Source of the DNA: an uncultured Flavobacteriales bacterium
GTDB taxonomy: Bacteria; Bacteroidota; Bacteroidia; Flavobacteriales; Flavobacteriaceae
NCBI GenBank assembly: GCA_913020155.1
Contig: CAJWBA010000004.1
Span: 1 to 64,000, forward strand
Direction: 5' to 3'
Length of the DNA: 64,000 nucleotides
The translations under genes were made by a program, and so were the position numbers. Positions 40,860 to 51,277 of this stretch are shown piece after piece. A model generated the notes under the pieces. It saw only the letters and a list, made by a program, of their open reading frames with translations, did not search any database and was not told where the DNA came from. How positions within the stretch are numbered: position 1 is the first letter of the stretch; every line of letters starts with the position of its first letter.

Positions 40860-41600
40860 ATACTTTACTATTGAACCAAATCTCCCCAAATTTACACCAA
40901 AAGACTGGTCTGTTGAAGAACAACTGCGAGAAAAATTGATTGCTAAAGGATCTCAGCATTTAACCAATGCCAAATTGTTAGCCATCTTAATTGGAAGAGG
41001 TGATCAAGGAAAAACAGCTGAACAATTGATGCGGCGACTTATTGTTCCAATAAATACTGGTTTAAGCGAGTTGTAAAGAATCAATCTTGAAGAGTTGTTA
41101 AAATGGAAGGGAATAGGACCCGCTTAAGAAGTAAAAATTAAAGCTACTTTTGAACTTGTTAAAAGAATTCAGAAGCTTCCTTTCCATGAAAAAGTAAGTT
41201 GTAATTCAAGAAAAAAGCTTATAATATTCTGTTTTCTGTTTTGAGCTATCTAGAACAAGAGGAATTTTGGGAAATTTACTTGAATATTCAGAATCATGTT
41301 CTCTTAAAAAATGTTTGAGTAAAGGCGGTATTTCGGAAACTACGGTTGATGTACGTTTACTTTTTGAAAATGCAGTTCGATTATGGGCAACAGCATTGAT
41401 CAATGCTCATAATAATCCTTCAGGGGAATTGAGTTTCAGTATAAGTGATTTGAAATTAACGACTAAAATTAAAAAGACAGGAAATAATTTGGATATAAAA
41501 CTTTTAGATCATTTGATTATTTCTGAAAAAGGGTATTTTAGCTTTGCAGACAAAAACTATTATGATTATGTTGTTGGTTTACACCCACAAAATAACATCT
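40860..41600 (+). pseudogene. radC: radC (JAB/JAMM domain DNA-repair-like protein), degraded
   Basis: DWSVEEQLREKLIAKGSQHLTNAKLLAILIGRGDQGKTAEQLM...SEL*RINLEELLKWKGIGPA*EVKIKATFELVKRIQKL ... KAYNILFSVLSYLEQEEFWEIYLNIQNHVLLKNV / LSKGGISETTVDVRLLFENAVRLWATALINAHNNPSGELSFSISDLKLTTKIKKTGNNLDIKLLDHLIISEKGYFSFAD. Confidence 0.93.
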
Positions 41601-42863
41601 CGACTTCGCTATACATTCAAGCATTTCTTTGAAAGTGTTTTGGGTATTCCAGTTGATTTTACAATAAAGTTAGAGGTTTTTATTGCTCAAAGTGGTCCAA
41701 AAATGAGCTACACACAAACTCCTTTGGGAAATGAATTTTTTGTCAATTCAAATCCATTGCTGTTTGAACAAGGGGTTAAGGGTTTTGATATTAAAGTTTC
41801 CCAGTGGGACGGTGTTCCCTGTTTTTTTCAATGTGATCAAAATTCTATGATTCCCTATGATGTGTTCGCTTGCTCTTTCTTTTTGATGAGCAGATATGAG
41901 GAATATTTACCTCATGTGAAGGATGAATTGGGGAGGTTCACTAGTGATCAATGTTTAGCTGTTCAAAATAATTTTTTAGAATTACCCGTTATCGATTTAT
42001 GGGCAAAAAACTTTTATGAACTTTTTGTAAAAAAATTCCCTGAACTCAAAACAGACAAAATGCCCTCGAATTCTTTAATACCTTTGATAGATGTTGTTTC
42101 TCCATACAAGTACAAACACAAATCCTTTTTAAGGAATTCAGCACAAGTCTTTTTGAATATCAGTGAATTTAAAATTTGGATTATTTTAGAACATATTATG
42201 GTCTTGCTGGGCTTTTGGAAAGATCCATGGAATAATTTTGACGATTTTCTTAACTTTTTTAGAAAAACCAAATTTAAACCTCGATTTTTCTTTTTGTTTT
42301 CCGAAATTTCCTATTACGATCAGGGTATTTCGGTTTTTAACTCGCACTTCCATTCCTTGATAAAATATGTAGCAGATTACCACAAAAGTTCTTTGTTGGT
42401 ATCAACAGAAGCACGTCAGAAAGCTAGAAGTTTTAAAACAGAAATTGAACGTTTTGAGAAAATAATTCATAGAAACACTAAATTTCTTCGTTTTAACTCC
42501 GGAGTAACAGCGGTTTTCGAGTCTTATCGTAATATTTTGGGTATGGAAGAGATGGCAGATTTTAGTCTGGGTTATAACGATAAAATAGGGTATCGAGCCA
42601 GTACTGCCGTTCCTTTTCGTTTCTATGACTTAGAAAACGAAGTAGAAACAACATTAGTTCTTTATTCAGTAGTTGCAGGAGAAGATGCCTTGCGAAAAAT
42701 GGACTCACATTCTGCTTTTCAAAAATTAAACCAACTTCAAGATCAAATTCCAACTCCCACTGGAGTTCATGTTTTCTCTGTATCTAACGCAATTTTTTCT
42801 TCAAATAACAATAATAAATCTTGGAAACAAGCCTACAAGAACTATATTTTGAAACATGACTGA
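41568..42863 (+). CDS. Polysaccharide deacetylase-like family protein (flavobacterial type)
   Basis: LLVYTHKITSRLRYTFKHFFESVLGIPVDFTIKLEVFIAQSGPKMSYTQTPLGNEFFVNSNPLLFEQG resembles the N-terminal domain of this family; ATG at 41568. Confidence 0.7.
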   Translation: MLLVYTHKITSRLRYTFKHFFESVLGIPVDFTIKLEVFIAQSGPKMSYTQTPLGNEFFVNSNPLLFEQGVKGFDIKVSQWDGVPCFFQCDQNSMIPYDVFACSFFLMSRYEEYLPHVKDELGRFTSDQCLAVQNNFLELPVIDLWAKNFYELFVKKFPELKTDKMPSNSLIPLIDVVSPYKYKHKSFLRNSAQVFLNISEFKIWIILEHIMVLLGFWKDPWNNFDDFLNFFRKTKFKPRFFFLFSEISYYDQGISVFNSHFHSLIKYVADYHKSSLLVSTEARQKARSFKTEIERFEKIIHRNTKFLRFNSGVTAVFESYRNILGMEEMADFSLGYNDKIGYRASTAVPFRFYDLENEVETTLVLYSVVAGEDALRKMDSHSAFQKLNQLQDQIPTPTGVHVFSVSNAIFSSNNNNKSWKQAYKNYILKHD

Positions 42864-43548
42864 AATTCAGAAAATACAACATGTTTTTTTTGATTTAGAC
42901 CATACGCTTTGGGATTTTGAAAAAAACTCTGAAGCCACTTTTGCATCAATATTTGAGGAATTGAAATTTGATTTATCACTTCAAAATTTCCTGTATATCT
43001 ATGATCCAATAAATCATTTTTATTGGAAACTATATCGAGAGAACAAAATTTCTGAAACCGAATTGCGTCGACTTCGATTGGAAAAAACATTTGTAAAGAT
43101 GGGGATAAATCCCTCTGCAAAACTAATTGATAAAATATCAAAATTGTACATTGAACGGTTATCCAAGCATACTCATCTTTTTCAGGATACAATAGCTGTA
43201 TTGGAATACTTGTTTTCAAAATACAAGCTCCATATTATAACCAATGGATTTGAAAATGTTCAGCAACGGAAGCTTCAAAACTCTGGAATAGCTCGATTTT
43301 TTGATGTTGTTTTGACAGCAGAAAAAGTTGGGTACAAAAAGCCACATCCAACCATTTTTATTACCGCTTTAGAAGAGGCAAAAGTACTTCCAGAACATGC
43401 GTTGATGATTGGTGATAGTTTGGAGGCAGATATTCAAGGAGCTCTAAAGCTTGGAATGCAAGCCATTCATTTCAATTCTCATTCAGAGGATTTGCATCAA
43501 GAATGTTTGATTGTTGATGAACTAGCTGTTTTAATGGATATTTTGTAA
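42856..43548 (+). CDS. HAD family hydrolase, YjjG-like noncanonical pyrimidine nucleotidase
   Basis: VFFDLDHTLWDFEKNS, IITNGFENVQQRKL, KVGYKKPHPTIF, MIGDSLEADIQGA. Confidence 0.9.
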   Translation: MTEIQKIQHVFFDLDHTLWDFEKNSEATFASIFEELKFDLSLQNFLYIYDPINHFYWKLYRENKISETELRRLRLEKTFVKMGINPSAKLIDKISKLYIERLSKHTHLFQDTIAVLEYLFSKYKLHIITNGFENVQQRKLQNSGIARFFDVVLTAEKVGYKKPHPTIFITALEEAKVLPEHALMIGDSLEADIQGALKLGMQAIHFNSHSEDLHQECLIVDELAVLMDIL

Positions 43549-43619
43549 AATATTTTTATTGAAACGCCTGACCTTTGTACAGTTTATTGACTTAATGTAT
43601 TTTTACAAAAAACAACATT

Positions 43620-43949
43620 ATGCAAATTCAAGATGCCCAAAAAGCTGTTGACATATGGATTCGTGAACACGGGGTTCGTTACTTCAATGAACTTACAAAT
43701 ATGGCTCAATTAACTGAGGAGGTGGGTGAAGTCGCCAGAATTATTGCACGCCGATTCGGCGAACAAAGTTCAAAGGAATCTGATAAAAATAAAGATTTAG
43801 GCGAAGAGCTAGCTGATGTTATTTTTGTTGTTTTATGTCTTGCTAATCAAACGGGAATCAATTTGCAAGAAGCATTCGACAAAAAACTTGATCTAAAAAC
43901 AAAACGCGACCACGAAAGACATCAAGACAATTCAAAACTCAAACAATAA
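43620..43949 (+). CDS. MazG-like nucleotide pyrophosphohydrolase
   Basis: LTEEVGEVARIIARRFGEQ...DLGEELADVIFVVLCLANQTGI. Confidence 0.88.
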   Translation: MQIQDAQKAVDIWIREHGVRYFNELTNMAQLTEEVGEVARIIARRFGEQSSKESDKNKDLGEELADVIFVVLCLANQTGINLQEAFDKKLDLKTKRDHERHQDNSKLKQ

Positions 43950-43951
43950 TA

Positions 43952-45178
43952 ATGCCACTAAAGATCAACCATACTTCCCTAAAATGCTCTGGAAATCTAA
44001 ATATTACAGGTTCAAAAAGTGAAACAAATCGACTGTTGCTTTTAAAAGCTTTATATCCTGGGCTTAAAATAAAAAATGCCTCAAATTCAGACGATTCCAT
44101 AGCAATGAATCATGCTTTAATTACTGATTCAAATCTAATAGATATTCATCATGCTGGAACAGCAATGCGTTTTTTAACTGCATTTTTCGCAACCCAAAGT
44201 GGAAGAGAAGTCGTTTTAACAGGTTCTTCAAGGATGCAAGAAAGACCTATTGGAGTTTTGGTGGATGCACTCAAAAAATTAGGTGCTGACATAGTCTATG
44301 AAAATCAAGAAGGATTTCCACCACTACTAATTAAAGGTAAAATATTATCTGGTGGACATGTAACCTTGCCAGCAAATATAAGCAGCCAATACATTTCGGC
44401 TTTACTATTGATTTCCACACAATTAGAAGACGGACTAACTCTAACTCTTGAAGGAGAAATAACCTCCTTACCCTATCTCAAAATGACCTTATCTCTTTTG
44501 CAACGCATTGGAATTCGTTCCCATTTTGAAAATGACACAATCAGAATAAAACCGCAAAAGCAAATTGAATCTCAAATTCAAACGGTAGAGTCTGACTGGA
44601 GTTCAGCATCCTATCTTTACAGTTGTGTTGCTTTGAGCGATGAGGGTAAAATTATTTTGAATAGTTACCGGAACGACAGTCTTCAAGGAGATGCCGTCTT
44701 GGTCAACATTTACGAAAAATTAGGAGTAAAAACCAGTTTTAAATCTGGTCAAATTACCCTTGAAAAAATTAAAGATTTTCAATTACCTGATTCAATAGAA
44801 TTGAATCTAGTGGAGGCACCAGATATTGCACAAACTATAGCGGTAAGTTGTTATGGTCTTGGAGTAGGTTGTGATCTTCTAGGTCTTCATACGCTCAAGA
44901 TTAAAGAAACGGATCGACTTGTTGCCTTAGAAAATGAATTGGCAAAATTAGGAGCTCACATTCGAGTTACAAAAAACAGTTTACATTTGAGTGCTTTTCA
45001 AAATTTCAAAGAAAATCAAACAATAGCAACCTATCACGACCATCGAATGGCAATGGCCTTTGCACCTTTTGCATTGAAAATTCCCCTCCAAATTGCAAAT
45101 GCAGATGTAGTAACAAAATCATATCCTAACTTCTGGAACGATCTTCAACTTATTGATTTTAAGTTAATTAAAAAATAA
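43952..45178 (+). CDS. aroA: 3-phosphoshikimate 1-carboxyvinyltransferase
   Basis: ITGSKSETNRLLLLKAL, HHAGTAMRFLTAFFA, LKIKETDRLVALENELAKLGA, YHDHRMAMAFAPFAL. Confidence 0.93.
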   Translation: MPLKINHTSLKCSGNLNITGSKSETNRLLLLKALYPGLKIKNASNSDDSIAMNHALITDSNLIDIHHAGTAMRFLTAFFATQSGREVVLTGSSRMQERPIGVLVDALKKLGADIVYENQEGFPPLLIKGKILSGGHVTLPANISSQYISALLLISTQLEDGLTLTLEGEITSLPYLKMTLSLLQRIGIRSHFENDTIRIKPQKQIESQIQTVESDWSSASYLYSCVALSDEGKIILNSYRNDSLQGDAVLVNIYEKLGVKTSFKSGQITLEKIKDFQLPDSIELNLVEAPDIAQTIAVSCYGLGVGCDLLGLHTLKIKETDRLVALENELAKLGAHIRVTKNSLHLSAFQNFKENQTIATYHDHRMAMAFAPFALKIPLQIANADVVTKSYPNFWNDLQLIDFKLIKK

Positions 45179-45201
45179 ATACAGGAAAAAACTTCATTTA
45201 C

Positions 45202-45233
45202 TTGACAACCCCTATGCCGAGGTAGTATATTTG
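45202..45233 (+). promoter_or_regulatory. Bacteroidota-type promoter upstream of queA
   Basis: TTG (45202-45204), 21-bp spacer, TATATTTG (45226-45233), matching TTTG/TTG-n-TAnnTTTG. Confidence 0.6.
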
Positions 45234-45282
45234 TCTTTTTAATATTTATTTTTATAATAAATTCAACCAATAAAGTTTATTT

Positions 45283-46332
45283 ATGAAATTATCTGATTTC
45301 GGATTTGATTTACCAGAAGAAAGACTAGCAGAGCACCCTGCAGAAAACCGTGACGAAGCACGATTAATGGTTCTCAATAGAGCAGACCGTTCAATTGAGC
45401 ACAAGCAATTCAAAGATGTAATCGATTATTTCGTTGAAGGAGACGTTATGGTATTGAATAACACCAAGGTTTTTCCTGCTCGTTTGTTTGGTAATAAAGA
45501 AAAAACTGGAGCTAGAATTGAAGTTTTTTTATTAAGAGAATTAAATGAAGAGCAACGCTTGTGGGATGTTTTGGTAGATCCTGCTCGTAAAATTAGAATA
45601 GGAAATAAACTTTATTTTGGTGATGATGATAGCTTAGTAGCCGAGGTCATAGACAATACAACTTCTCGAGGTAGAACTTTACGTTTTTTGTTTGACGGAT
45701 CCTATTCTGAATTCCGAAAAAAACTAAAGCAGTTAGGTCAAACTCCACTTCCAAAATACATCAAAAGGGAACATCAGGCTTCGGATAAAGAACGTTATCA
45801 AACCATTTATGCAAAAAATGAGGGTGCGGTTGCGGCTCCCACAGCAGGAATGCATTTTTCGAAGCACTTATTGAAGCGTTTAGAAATCAAGGGAATTGAT
45901 TTAGCTGAATTAACTTTGCATGTTGGTTTGGGTACTTTTAATCCAGTAGAAGTAGAGGATTTGTCGAAACACAAAATGGATTCGGAAGAATTGATAATAG
46001 ATGAAAAAGCAGTTCTGATTGTAAATGAAGCTAAATCAAAGAAAAACAAAGTTTGTGCCGTTGGAACAACCTCTATGAGAGGACTTGAAAGTTCAGTGTC
46101 CTCAATTGGAACTTTAAATCCCTATGAAGGCTGGACTCATAAATTCATTTTCCCACCTTTCGAATTTTCAATTGCAGATTGTATGATCACGAATTTCCAT
46201 ACCCCAAAATCAACATTGTTGATGATGGCTTCAGCTTTTGCTGACCCAGATTTTATAAAAGAATCGTATCAGTTAGCCATCAAAGAAAAATACAATTTCT
46301 ATTCCTACGGAGATGCTATGTTGATTATTTAA
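45283..46332 (+). CDS. queA: S-adenosylmethionine:tRNA ribosyltransferase-isomerase
   Basis: [54 protein letters not shown]. Confidence 0.97.
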   Translation: MKLSDFGFDLPEERLAEHPAENRDEARLMVLNRADRSIEHKQFKDVIDYFVEGDVMVLNNTKVFPARLFGNKEKTGARIEVFLLRELNEEQRLWDVLVDPARKIRIGNKLYFGDDDSLVAEVIDNTTSRGRTLRFLFDGSYSEFRKKLKQLGQTPLPKYIKREHQASDKERYQTIYAKNEGAVAAPTAGMHFSKHLLKRLEIKGIDLAELTLHVGLGTFNPVEVEDLSKHKMDSEELIIDEKAVLIVNEAKSKKNKVCAVGTTSMRGLESSVSSIGTLNPYEGWTHKFIFPPFEFSIADCMITNFHTPKSTLLMMASAFADPDFIKESYQLAIKEKYNFYSYGDAMLII

Positions 46333-46353
46333 ATCAATTTTGTAAAAGAGTTT

Positions 46354-47403
46354 ATGGAGTTAGTCAAAAAAGATATTCGTGCACTATCTAAGGAAGCTCT
46401 TCAAGATTTTTTTAAATCTCATGGGCAACAAGCATACAGGGCAACCCAAGTATATCAGTGGTTGTGGAGTAAAGGTGTGCATGATTTTGATAGGATGTCC
46501 AATCTTTCAAAAGAAACAAGACTTCTACTGGATACCTATTTTACAATCAATCATATTGCCGTATACCAACAGCAAAGAAGTAAAGATGGAACCTTTAAAA
46601 ATGCAATTAAATTGCATGACAACCGAATCATAGAATCTGTTTTAATTCCTGCAAAAAACAGAACGACCGCATGTATATCTTCACAGGTCGGTTGTAGTTT
46701 GGACTGCAAATTTTGTGCAACATCTAAGTTGGATAGAATGCGCAACCTCAACGTTGACGAAATTTTTGACCAAGTAGTTGCGATCGATCAACAAAGTAAA
46801 ACTTATTTCGACATACCACTGTCGAATATTGTTTTTATGGGAATGGGTGAACCCTTGATGAACTACAAAAATGTAATTGAATCTATTGTCAAGATAACCT
46901 CCCCCGAGGGTTTAGGAATGTCACCTAAAAGAATTACGGTATCAACTTCTGGCATTCCAAAATTGATTCGTAAAATGGCAGATGATGAAGTTAAATTTAA
47001 TCTTGCCGTTTCATTGCATTCAGCGATTCAAGAAACCCGAGAGAAGATTATGCCTTTTTCTGAAAATTTTCCCTTGATTGATTTGCTGTCTTCACTTCAG
47101 TATTGGTATGATGCAACACATAAAATAATAACATTCGAATACATCGTATGGAAGGGAGTTAACGACAACCCAGAGGAAGCCAGAGCATTAGTAAATTTCT
47201 GTCGAAAAGTACCTTCAAAAGTAAATTTAATCGAATACAACCATATTGGGGATGACGATTTTGAGCAAGCTTCAAACAACGCTATGGCGATGTATCAAAA
47301 AAAATTAACTGCTGCTCGAATAACTAATACAATACGCCGTTCAAGAGGTAAAGACATTGACGCCGCATGCGGTCAACTCGCCAATAAAGAATCTAAAAGA
47401 TAG
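46354..47403 (+). CDS. rlmN: 23S rRNA (adenine(2503)-C2)-methyltransferase RlmN
   Basis: SSQVGCSLDCKFCATSKLDRMRNL radical SAM motif, GMGEPLMNYKNV. Confidence 0.97.
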   Translation: MELVKKDIRALSKEALQDFFKSHGQQAYRATQVYQWLWSKGVHDFDRMSNLSKETRLLLDTYFTINHIAVYQQQRSKDGTFKNAIKLHDNRIIESVLIPAKNRTTACISSQVGCSLDCKFCATSKLDRMRNLNVDEIFDQVVAIDQQSKTYFDIPLSNIVFMGMGEPLMNYKNVIESIVKITSPEGLGMSPKRITVSTSGIPKLIRKMADDEVKFNLAVSLHSAIQETREKIMPFSENFPLIDLLSSLQYWYDATHKIITFEYIVWKGVNDNPEEARALVNFCRKVPSKVNLIEYNHIGDDDFEQASNNAMAMYQKKLTAARITNTIRRSRGKDIDAACGQLANKESKR

Positions 47404-47430
47404 TTCTTTAATGAAATTGTATATTAGTGG

Positions 47431-48414
47431 ATGAGTATGAAAATTACCGAACAAATAAAAAAACCGATCTATAATGAAATGGAACTCTTTGAACAAAAGT
47501 TCAGTAACTCCATGTCATCCAAAGTAGCTCTTCTCAACCGGATCACACATTTTATTGTAAACCGCAAGGGTAAGCAAATGCGTCCGATGTTTACCTTCCT
47601 TTCGGCAAAGCTTTTGGGTAATGGAAAGGTTTCTGAACGTACCTATCGAGGAGCCTCTGTAATTGAGCTAATTCATACTGCAACCCTAGTTCATGACGAC
47701 GTTGTGGACGACAGCAATCAAAGAAGAGGTTTTTTTTCAATTAATGCACTTTGGAAAAATAAAATTGCCGTTTTAGTGGGTGATTATTTATTGTCAAAGG
47801 GTTTACTTCTTTGTATTCATAATGAAGATTTTGATTTATTAAAAATCATTTCGGTTGCAGTTCAAGAAATGAGCGAAGGAGAATTGTTGCAAATAGAAAA
47901 GGCCAGAAACTTAGACATAACAGAAGATATTTACTTCGAAATTATTCGACAAAAAACAGCAACACTTTTAGCAGCTTGCTGTGCAATGGGGGCTCAGTCG
48001 GTATCAAAAGATAAAGATTTAATTGAAAAAATGAGGCTTTTTGGGGAGCTTATTGGCATGGCTTTTCAGATTAAAGATGACCTTTTTGATTATGGAGAAA
48101 CAAAAATTGGAAAACCAACGGGAATTGATATCAAGGAGCAAAAAATGACACTACCTTTAATCTTCACCCTCAATAATGTTTCTTCAAATAAAAGAAAATG
48201 GTTGATCCAATCCGTAAAAAAATACAATAAGGACAAAGAAAGGGTAAAAGAGGTAATTCAGACGGTTAAAGATTCTGGAGGATTAGATTATGCACAAAAA
48301 CGTATGGAGTCTTTTCAGAAAGAGGCTTTGGATATTTTATTGACTTTACCCAAAAGTTCTTATCGAGATTCCCTTGAGTTAATGGTAAATTACGTTATTT
48401 CACGAAAACAATAA
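47431..48414 (+). CDS. Polyprenyl synthetase family protein
   Basis: LVHDDVVDDSNQRRG and KDDLFDYGE Asp-rich motifs. Confidence 0.94.
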   Translation: MSMKITEQIKKPIYNEMELFEQKFSNSMSSKVALLNRITHFIVNRKGKQMRPMFTFLSAKLLGNGKVSERTYRGASVIELIHTATLVHDDVVDDSNQRRGFFSINALWKNKIAVLVGDYLLSKGLLLCIHNEDFDLLKIISVAVQEMSEGELLQIEKARNLDITEDIYFEIIRQKTATLLAACCAMGAQSVSKDKDLIEKMRLFGELIGMAFQIKDDLFDYGETKIGKPTGIDIKEQKMTLPLIFTLNNVSSNKRKWLIQSVKKYNKDKERVKEVIQTVKDSGGLDYAQKRMESFQKEALDILLTLPKSSYRDSLELMVNYVISRKQ

Positions 48415-48437
48415 TAGAACTAAGTAAATCCTAATTT

Positions 48438-50399
48438 TTGATTTCAAAAACCACCATAGATAAGGTATACGAAACCTCTCGAGTCGAAGAGGTAATAGGT
48501 GATTTTGTAGGGTTAAAAAAATCAGGAACTAATTTTAAGGGCTTGAGTCCTTTTACTCAAGAGCGCAGTCCCAGTTTCATGGTTTCTCCAGTAAAACAAA
48601 TATGGAAAGATTTCAGTAGTGGAAAAGGAGGGAATGTTGTAGCTTTTTTGATGGAGCACGAACACTTTTCGTACCCAGAAGCTATTCGCTATTTAGCAAA
48701 AAAGTACAACATTGAAATTGAAGAAACCCAGCAAACAGAAGCCGAGAAAGAAAAGTTGAACGAGCGAGAAAGTATGTTTTTGGTAACCGAACACGCCAAT
48801 GATTATTTTAAAGAAACTCTTTGGAAGGTATCTGAAGGCAAAGCAATAGGATTGACTTATTTCATGGAACGTGGCTTTACCGATGAAACCATTCAGAAAT
48901 TTGATCTAGGTTATTCCCCTCAAGAAAAAGATGCTTTTTCCAAAACTGCACTTAAACACGGTTTCCAGTTGAAATACCTAGAAAAAACAGGTTTGACCAT
49001 TGTAAACGAAAATTATCAGATTGATCGTTTTCGAGGTAGAGTAATGTTTCCTATCAAAAGTCTTTCGGGAAGAGTTGTAGGCTTTGGAGGTCGGATTTTG
49101 GGTGAAAATAAAAAAACAGCCAAATACCTCAATTCACCAGAAAGCGAAATCTATCACAAGAGCAAGGTGCTTTATGGAATTCATGAAGCAAAACAGAGCA
49201 TAGCTAAAGAAGACCTCTGTTATTTGGTGGAGGGTTACACCGATGTCATTCAAATGTTCCAGGCAGGGGTTACCAATGTAGTATCTTCTTCTGGAACTGC
49301 TATTACAGAACCTCAAGTTCGATTAATTCAACGCTTGACTCAGAATATTGTTGTTCTTTTTGATGGGGACGCCGCCGGATTGCGTGCAGCACTCCGTGGG
49401 ATTGATATCATTCTGACTCAAGGAATGAATGTCAAGGTATGTACTTTCCCCGAAGGAGAGGATCCTGACAGTTTTGCCAAAAAGACATCTCAGGAGGAAA
49501 TGGTATCCTTTCTCAAAGAAAACGCAAAGGATTTTATTCAATTTAAAGCCTCTCTGTTGTTGGATGAAGTAGTAGGTGATCCTATGAAAAAATCTGCTAC
49601 TATCCGTGATATTATCGAAAGTATATCCAAAATCCCTGATTCTATTCAGCAGGAAGTTTACATTCAGAGTTGTGCATTGCAAATGGAGATTTCTGAGGAT
49701 GTGCTTTTTAGTGCTCTTGCACAAGCAAAGACAAAAAAAAGCCAAATAAATAAAACAAAACCAACTTCAAAACAAGAAGACACTTTTAGGATTCTAAAGA
49801 CCGAAACCCCTGAGGTAACTTTAGTTGATCACACCTATGAGTTGGAACTTCAGATCATTAAAATTTTGATGTTGTATGGAGATCGCGAAGAGGTTTTTAA
49901 AGAATCGGTTTTAAGTTTTTCGGAAGAAGAAGATATTTTAGAGGAGGTAAAAGAAGTAAAAGCAAAAGTATTTGAGAAAATATTTTTAGACCTTCAACAG
50001 GATGAAGTTGAATTAGCAAATCCAGATTTTAAGAATTTATTTTATCAATTAATTCAACATTTTCAAGTAAAAGGAAGTTTAGCTTTGGACAAAATAGTTC
50101 CAACCTTAAGTGGAGAGCTGAGTTCTCTAGTAAGTAATATTTTGATGGGGGAAGAGCAACACCATCTTCATGATTGGGAGAAGAAAAATATTTTTGTTAA
50201 ATCACGAGACAGTCAAATATCCCAATTAGTCAACGAAACAATCTTGACCTTACGAAAGTTATTGATTGATAAAAAAATAGAGGAATTACAGAAACAAGTC
50301 GAAAACACAAGTGAACATAATTCTGAAATTTTGGAGGATGTAATGAGTTATTACCAACTCAAAAAATTGGTTTCTAATAAATTGAATAGAGTTATTTGA
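48438..50399 (+). CDS. dnaG: DNA primase (TTG start)
   Basis: YLVEGYTDVIQMFQAGVTNVVSSSGTAIT TOPRIM motif, VVLFDGDAAGLRAALRGIDI. Confidence 0.96.
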   Translation: MISKTTIDKVYETSRVEEVIGDFVGLKKSGTNFKGLSPFTQERSPSFMVSPVKQIWKDFSSGKGGNVVAFLMEHEHFSYPEAIRYLAKKYNIEIEETQQTEAEKEKLNERESMFLVTEHANDYFKETLWKVSEGKAIGLTYFMERGFTDETIQKFDLGYSPQEKDAFSKTALKHGFQLKYLEKTGLTIVNENYQIDRFRGRVMFPIKSLSGRVVGFGGRILGENKKTAKYLNSPESEIYHKSKVLYGIHEAKQSIAKEDLCYLVEGYTDVIQMFQAGVTNVVSSSGTAITEPQVRLIQRLTQNIVVLFDGDAAGLRAALRGIDIILTQGMNVKVCTFPEGEDPDSFAKKTSQEEMVSFLKENAKDFIQFKASLLLDEVVGDPMKKSATIRDIIESISKIPDSIQQEVYIQSCALQMEISEDVLFSALAQAKTKKSQINKTKPTSKQEDTFRILKTETPEVTLVDHTYELELQIIKILMLYGDREEVFKESVLSFSEEEDILEEVKEVKAKVFEKIFLDLQQDEVELANPDFKNLFYQLIQHFQVKGSLALDKIVPTLSGELSSLVSNILMGEEQHHLHDWEKKNIFVKSRDSQISQLVNETILTLRKLLIDKKIEELQKQVENTSEHNSEILEDVMSYYQLKKLVSNKLNRVI

Positions 50400-50417
50400 G
50401 TTTTTCTCGATACTTTT

Positions 50418-51200
50418 TTACAAGTCTTCAGGAATTTTACACACTGGGATTGCTTGTATTTTGTGTTGGTTTTGGGTGTTTAATTTTGTGTAAATATCCA
50501 AAACTTTTTTCTCTCTTTTTGAGCGTAGATTACTGTTATCGTTTTGGTTTTTCATTGCCCATTCCAACTCATCATAGGTAGCTCCTATCTGATCTTCATC
50601 GGTTCTATCATCTCCCCAAAGGCCGTCAGTTGGCGCAGCATTTTGGATAACTTCGATAACACCGAGGATTTTGGCAAGTAAAAAAACTTCAGACTTCATA
50701 AGATCGGCAATTGGACTGAGATCAACTCCACCATCACCGTATTTAGTGTAAAAACCTACTCCAAAGTCTTCTACTTTATTACCGGTTCCAGTCACAAGAT
50801 AGTGTTTCATAGCAGCAAAATAATACAAAGTAGTCATTCGAAACCTAGCTCTGGTATTTGCTAAACTTAAAAATTGATTTTCATTTGATTCCACAGAAGG
50901 AACTATTTTTTTAAAGGATTCAAAAACCGTACTCAAGGAAAGAGAATGGTGGCCCACATTGGTGAATTTTTTTTCGAGCCATGCAATGTGTTCCTTTGCT
51001 CTTGAAACTTGATTAGGCTCTTGATGAATAGGCATTTCTAAACATAAAACAGGCTTTCCTGTAAGTGCACAAAGTGTTGAGGTTAAAGCAGAATCAATTC
51101 CACCAGAAACGCCCACTACAAAACCATTCATTCCAGAATTATCAGCATAACTGCTCAGCCAATTTACTATGTGGTCAATTACTTTTTCTGGTGATTTCAT
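50418..51200 (-). CDS. nadE: NAD+ synthase
   Basis: FVVGVSGGIDSALTSTLCA, TGTGNKVEDFGVGFYTKYGDGGVDLSPIADLMKSEV. Confidence 0.96.
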   Translation of the reverse strand: MKSPEKVIDHIVNWLSSYADNSGMNGFVVGVSGGIDSALTSTLCALTGKPVLCLEMPIHQEPNQVSRAKEHIAWLEKKFTNVGHHSLSLSTVFESFKKIVPSVESNENQFLSLANTRARFRMTTLYYFAAMKHYLVTGTGNKVEDFGVGFYTKYGDGGVDLSPIADLMKSEVFLLAKILGVIEVIQNAAPTDGLWGDDRTDEDQIGATYDELEWAMKNQNDNSNLRSKREKKVLDIYTKLNTQNQHKIQAIPVCKIPEDL

Positions 51201-51277
51201 ATGCTTTAGCCGTTTTTTGGATGTAACTTTGCATAAAATTAGGAAACTTATTCTTCACAAAAAATTATTCACACCAC

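Noticed and set aside
49323-49745. 140 aa antisense ORF inside dnaG
   Set aside because: Fully overlaps a strongly supported gene; Phe/Asn/Arg-rich shadow ORF.
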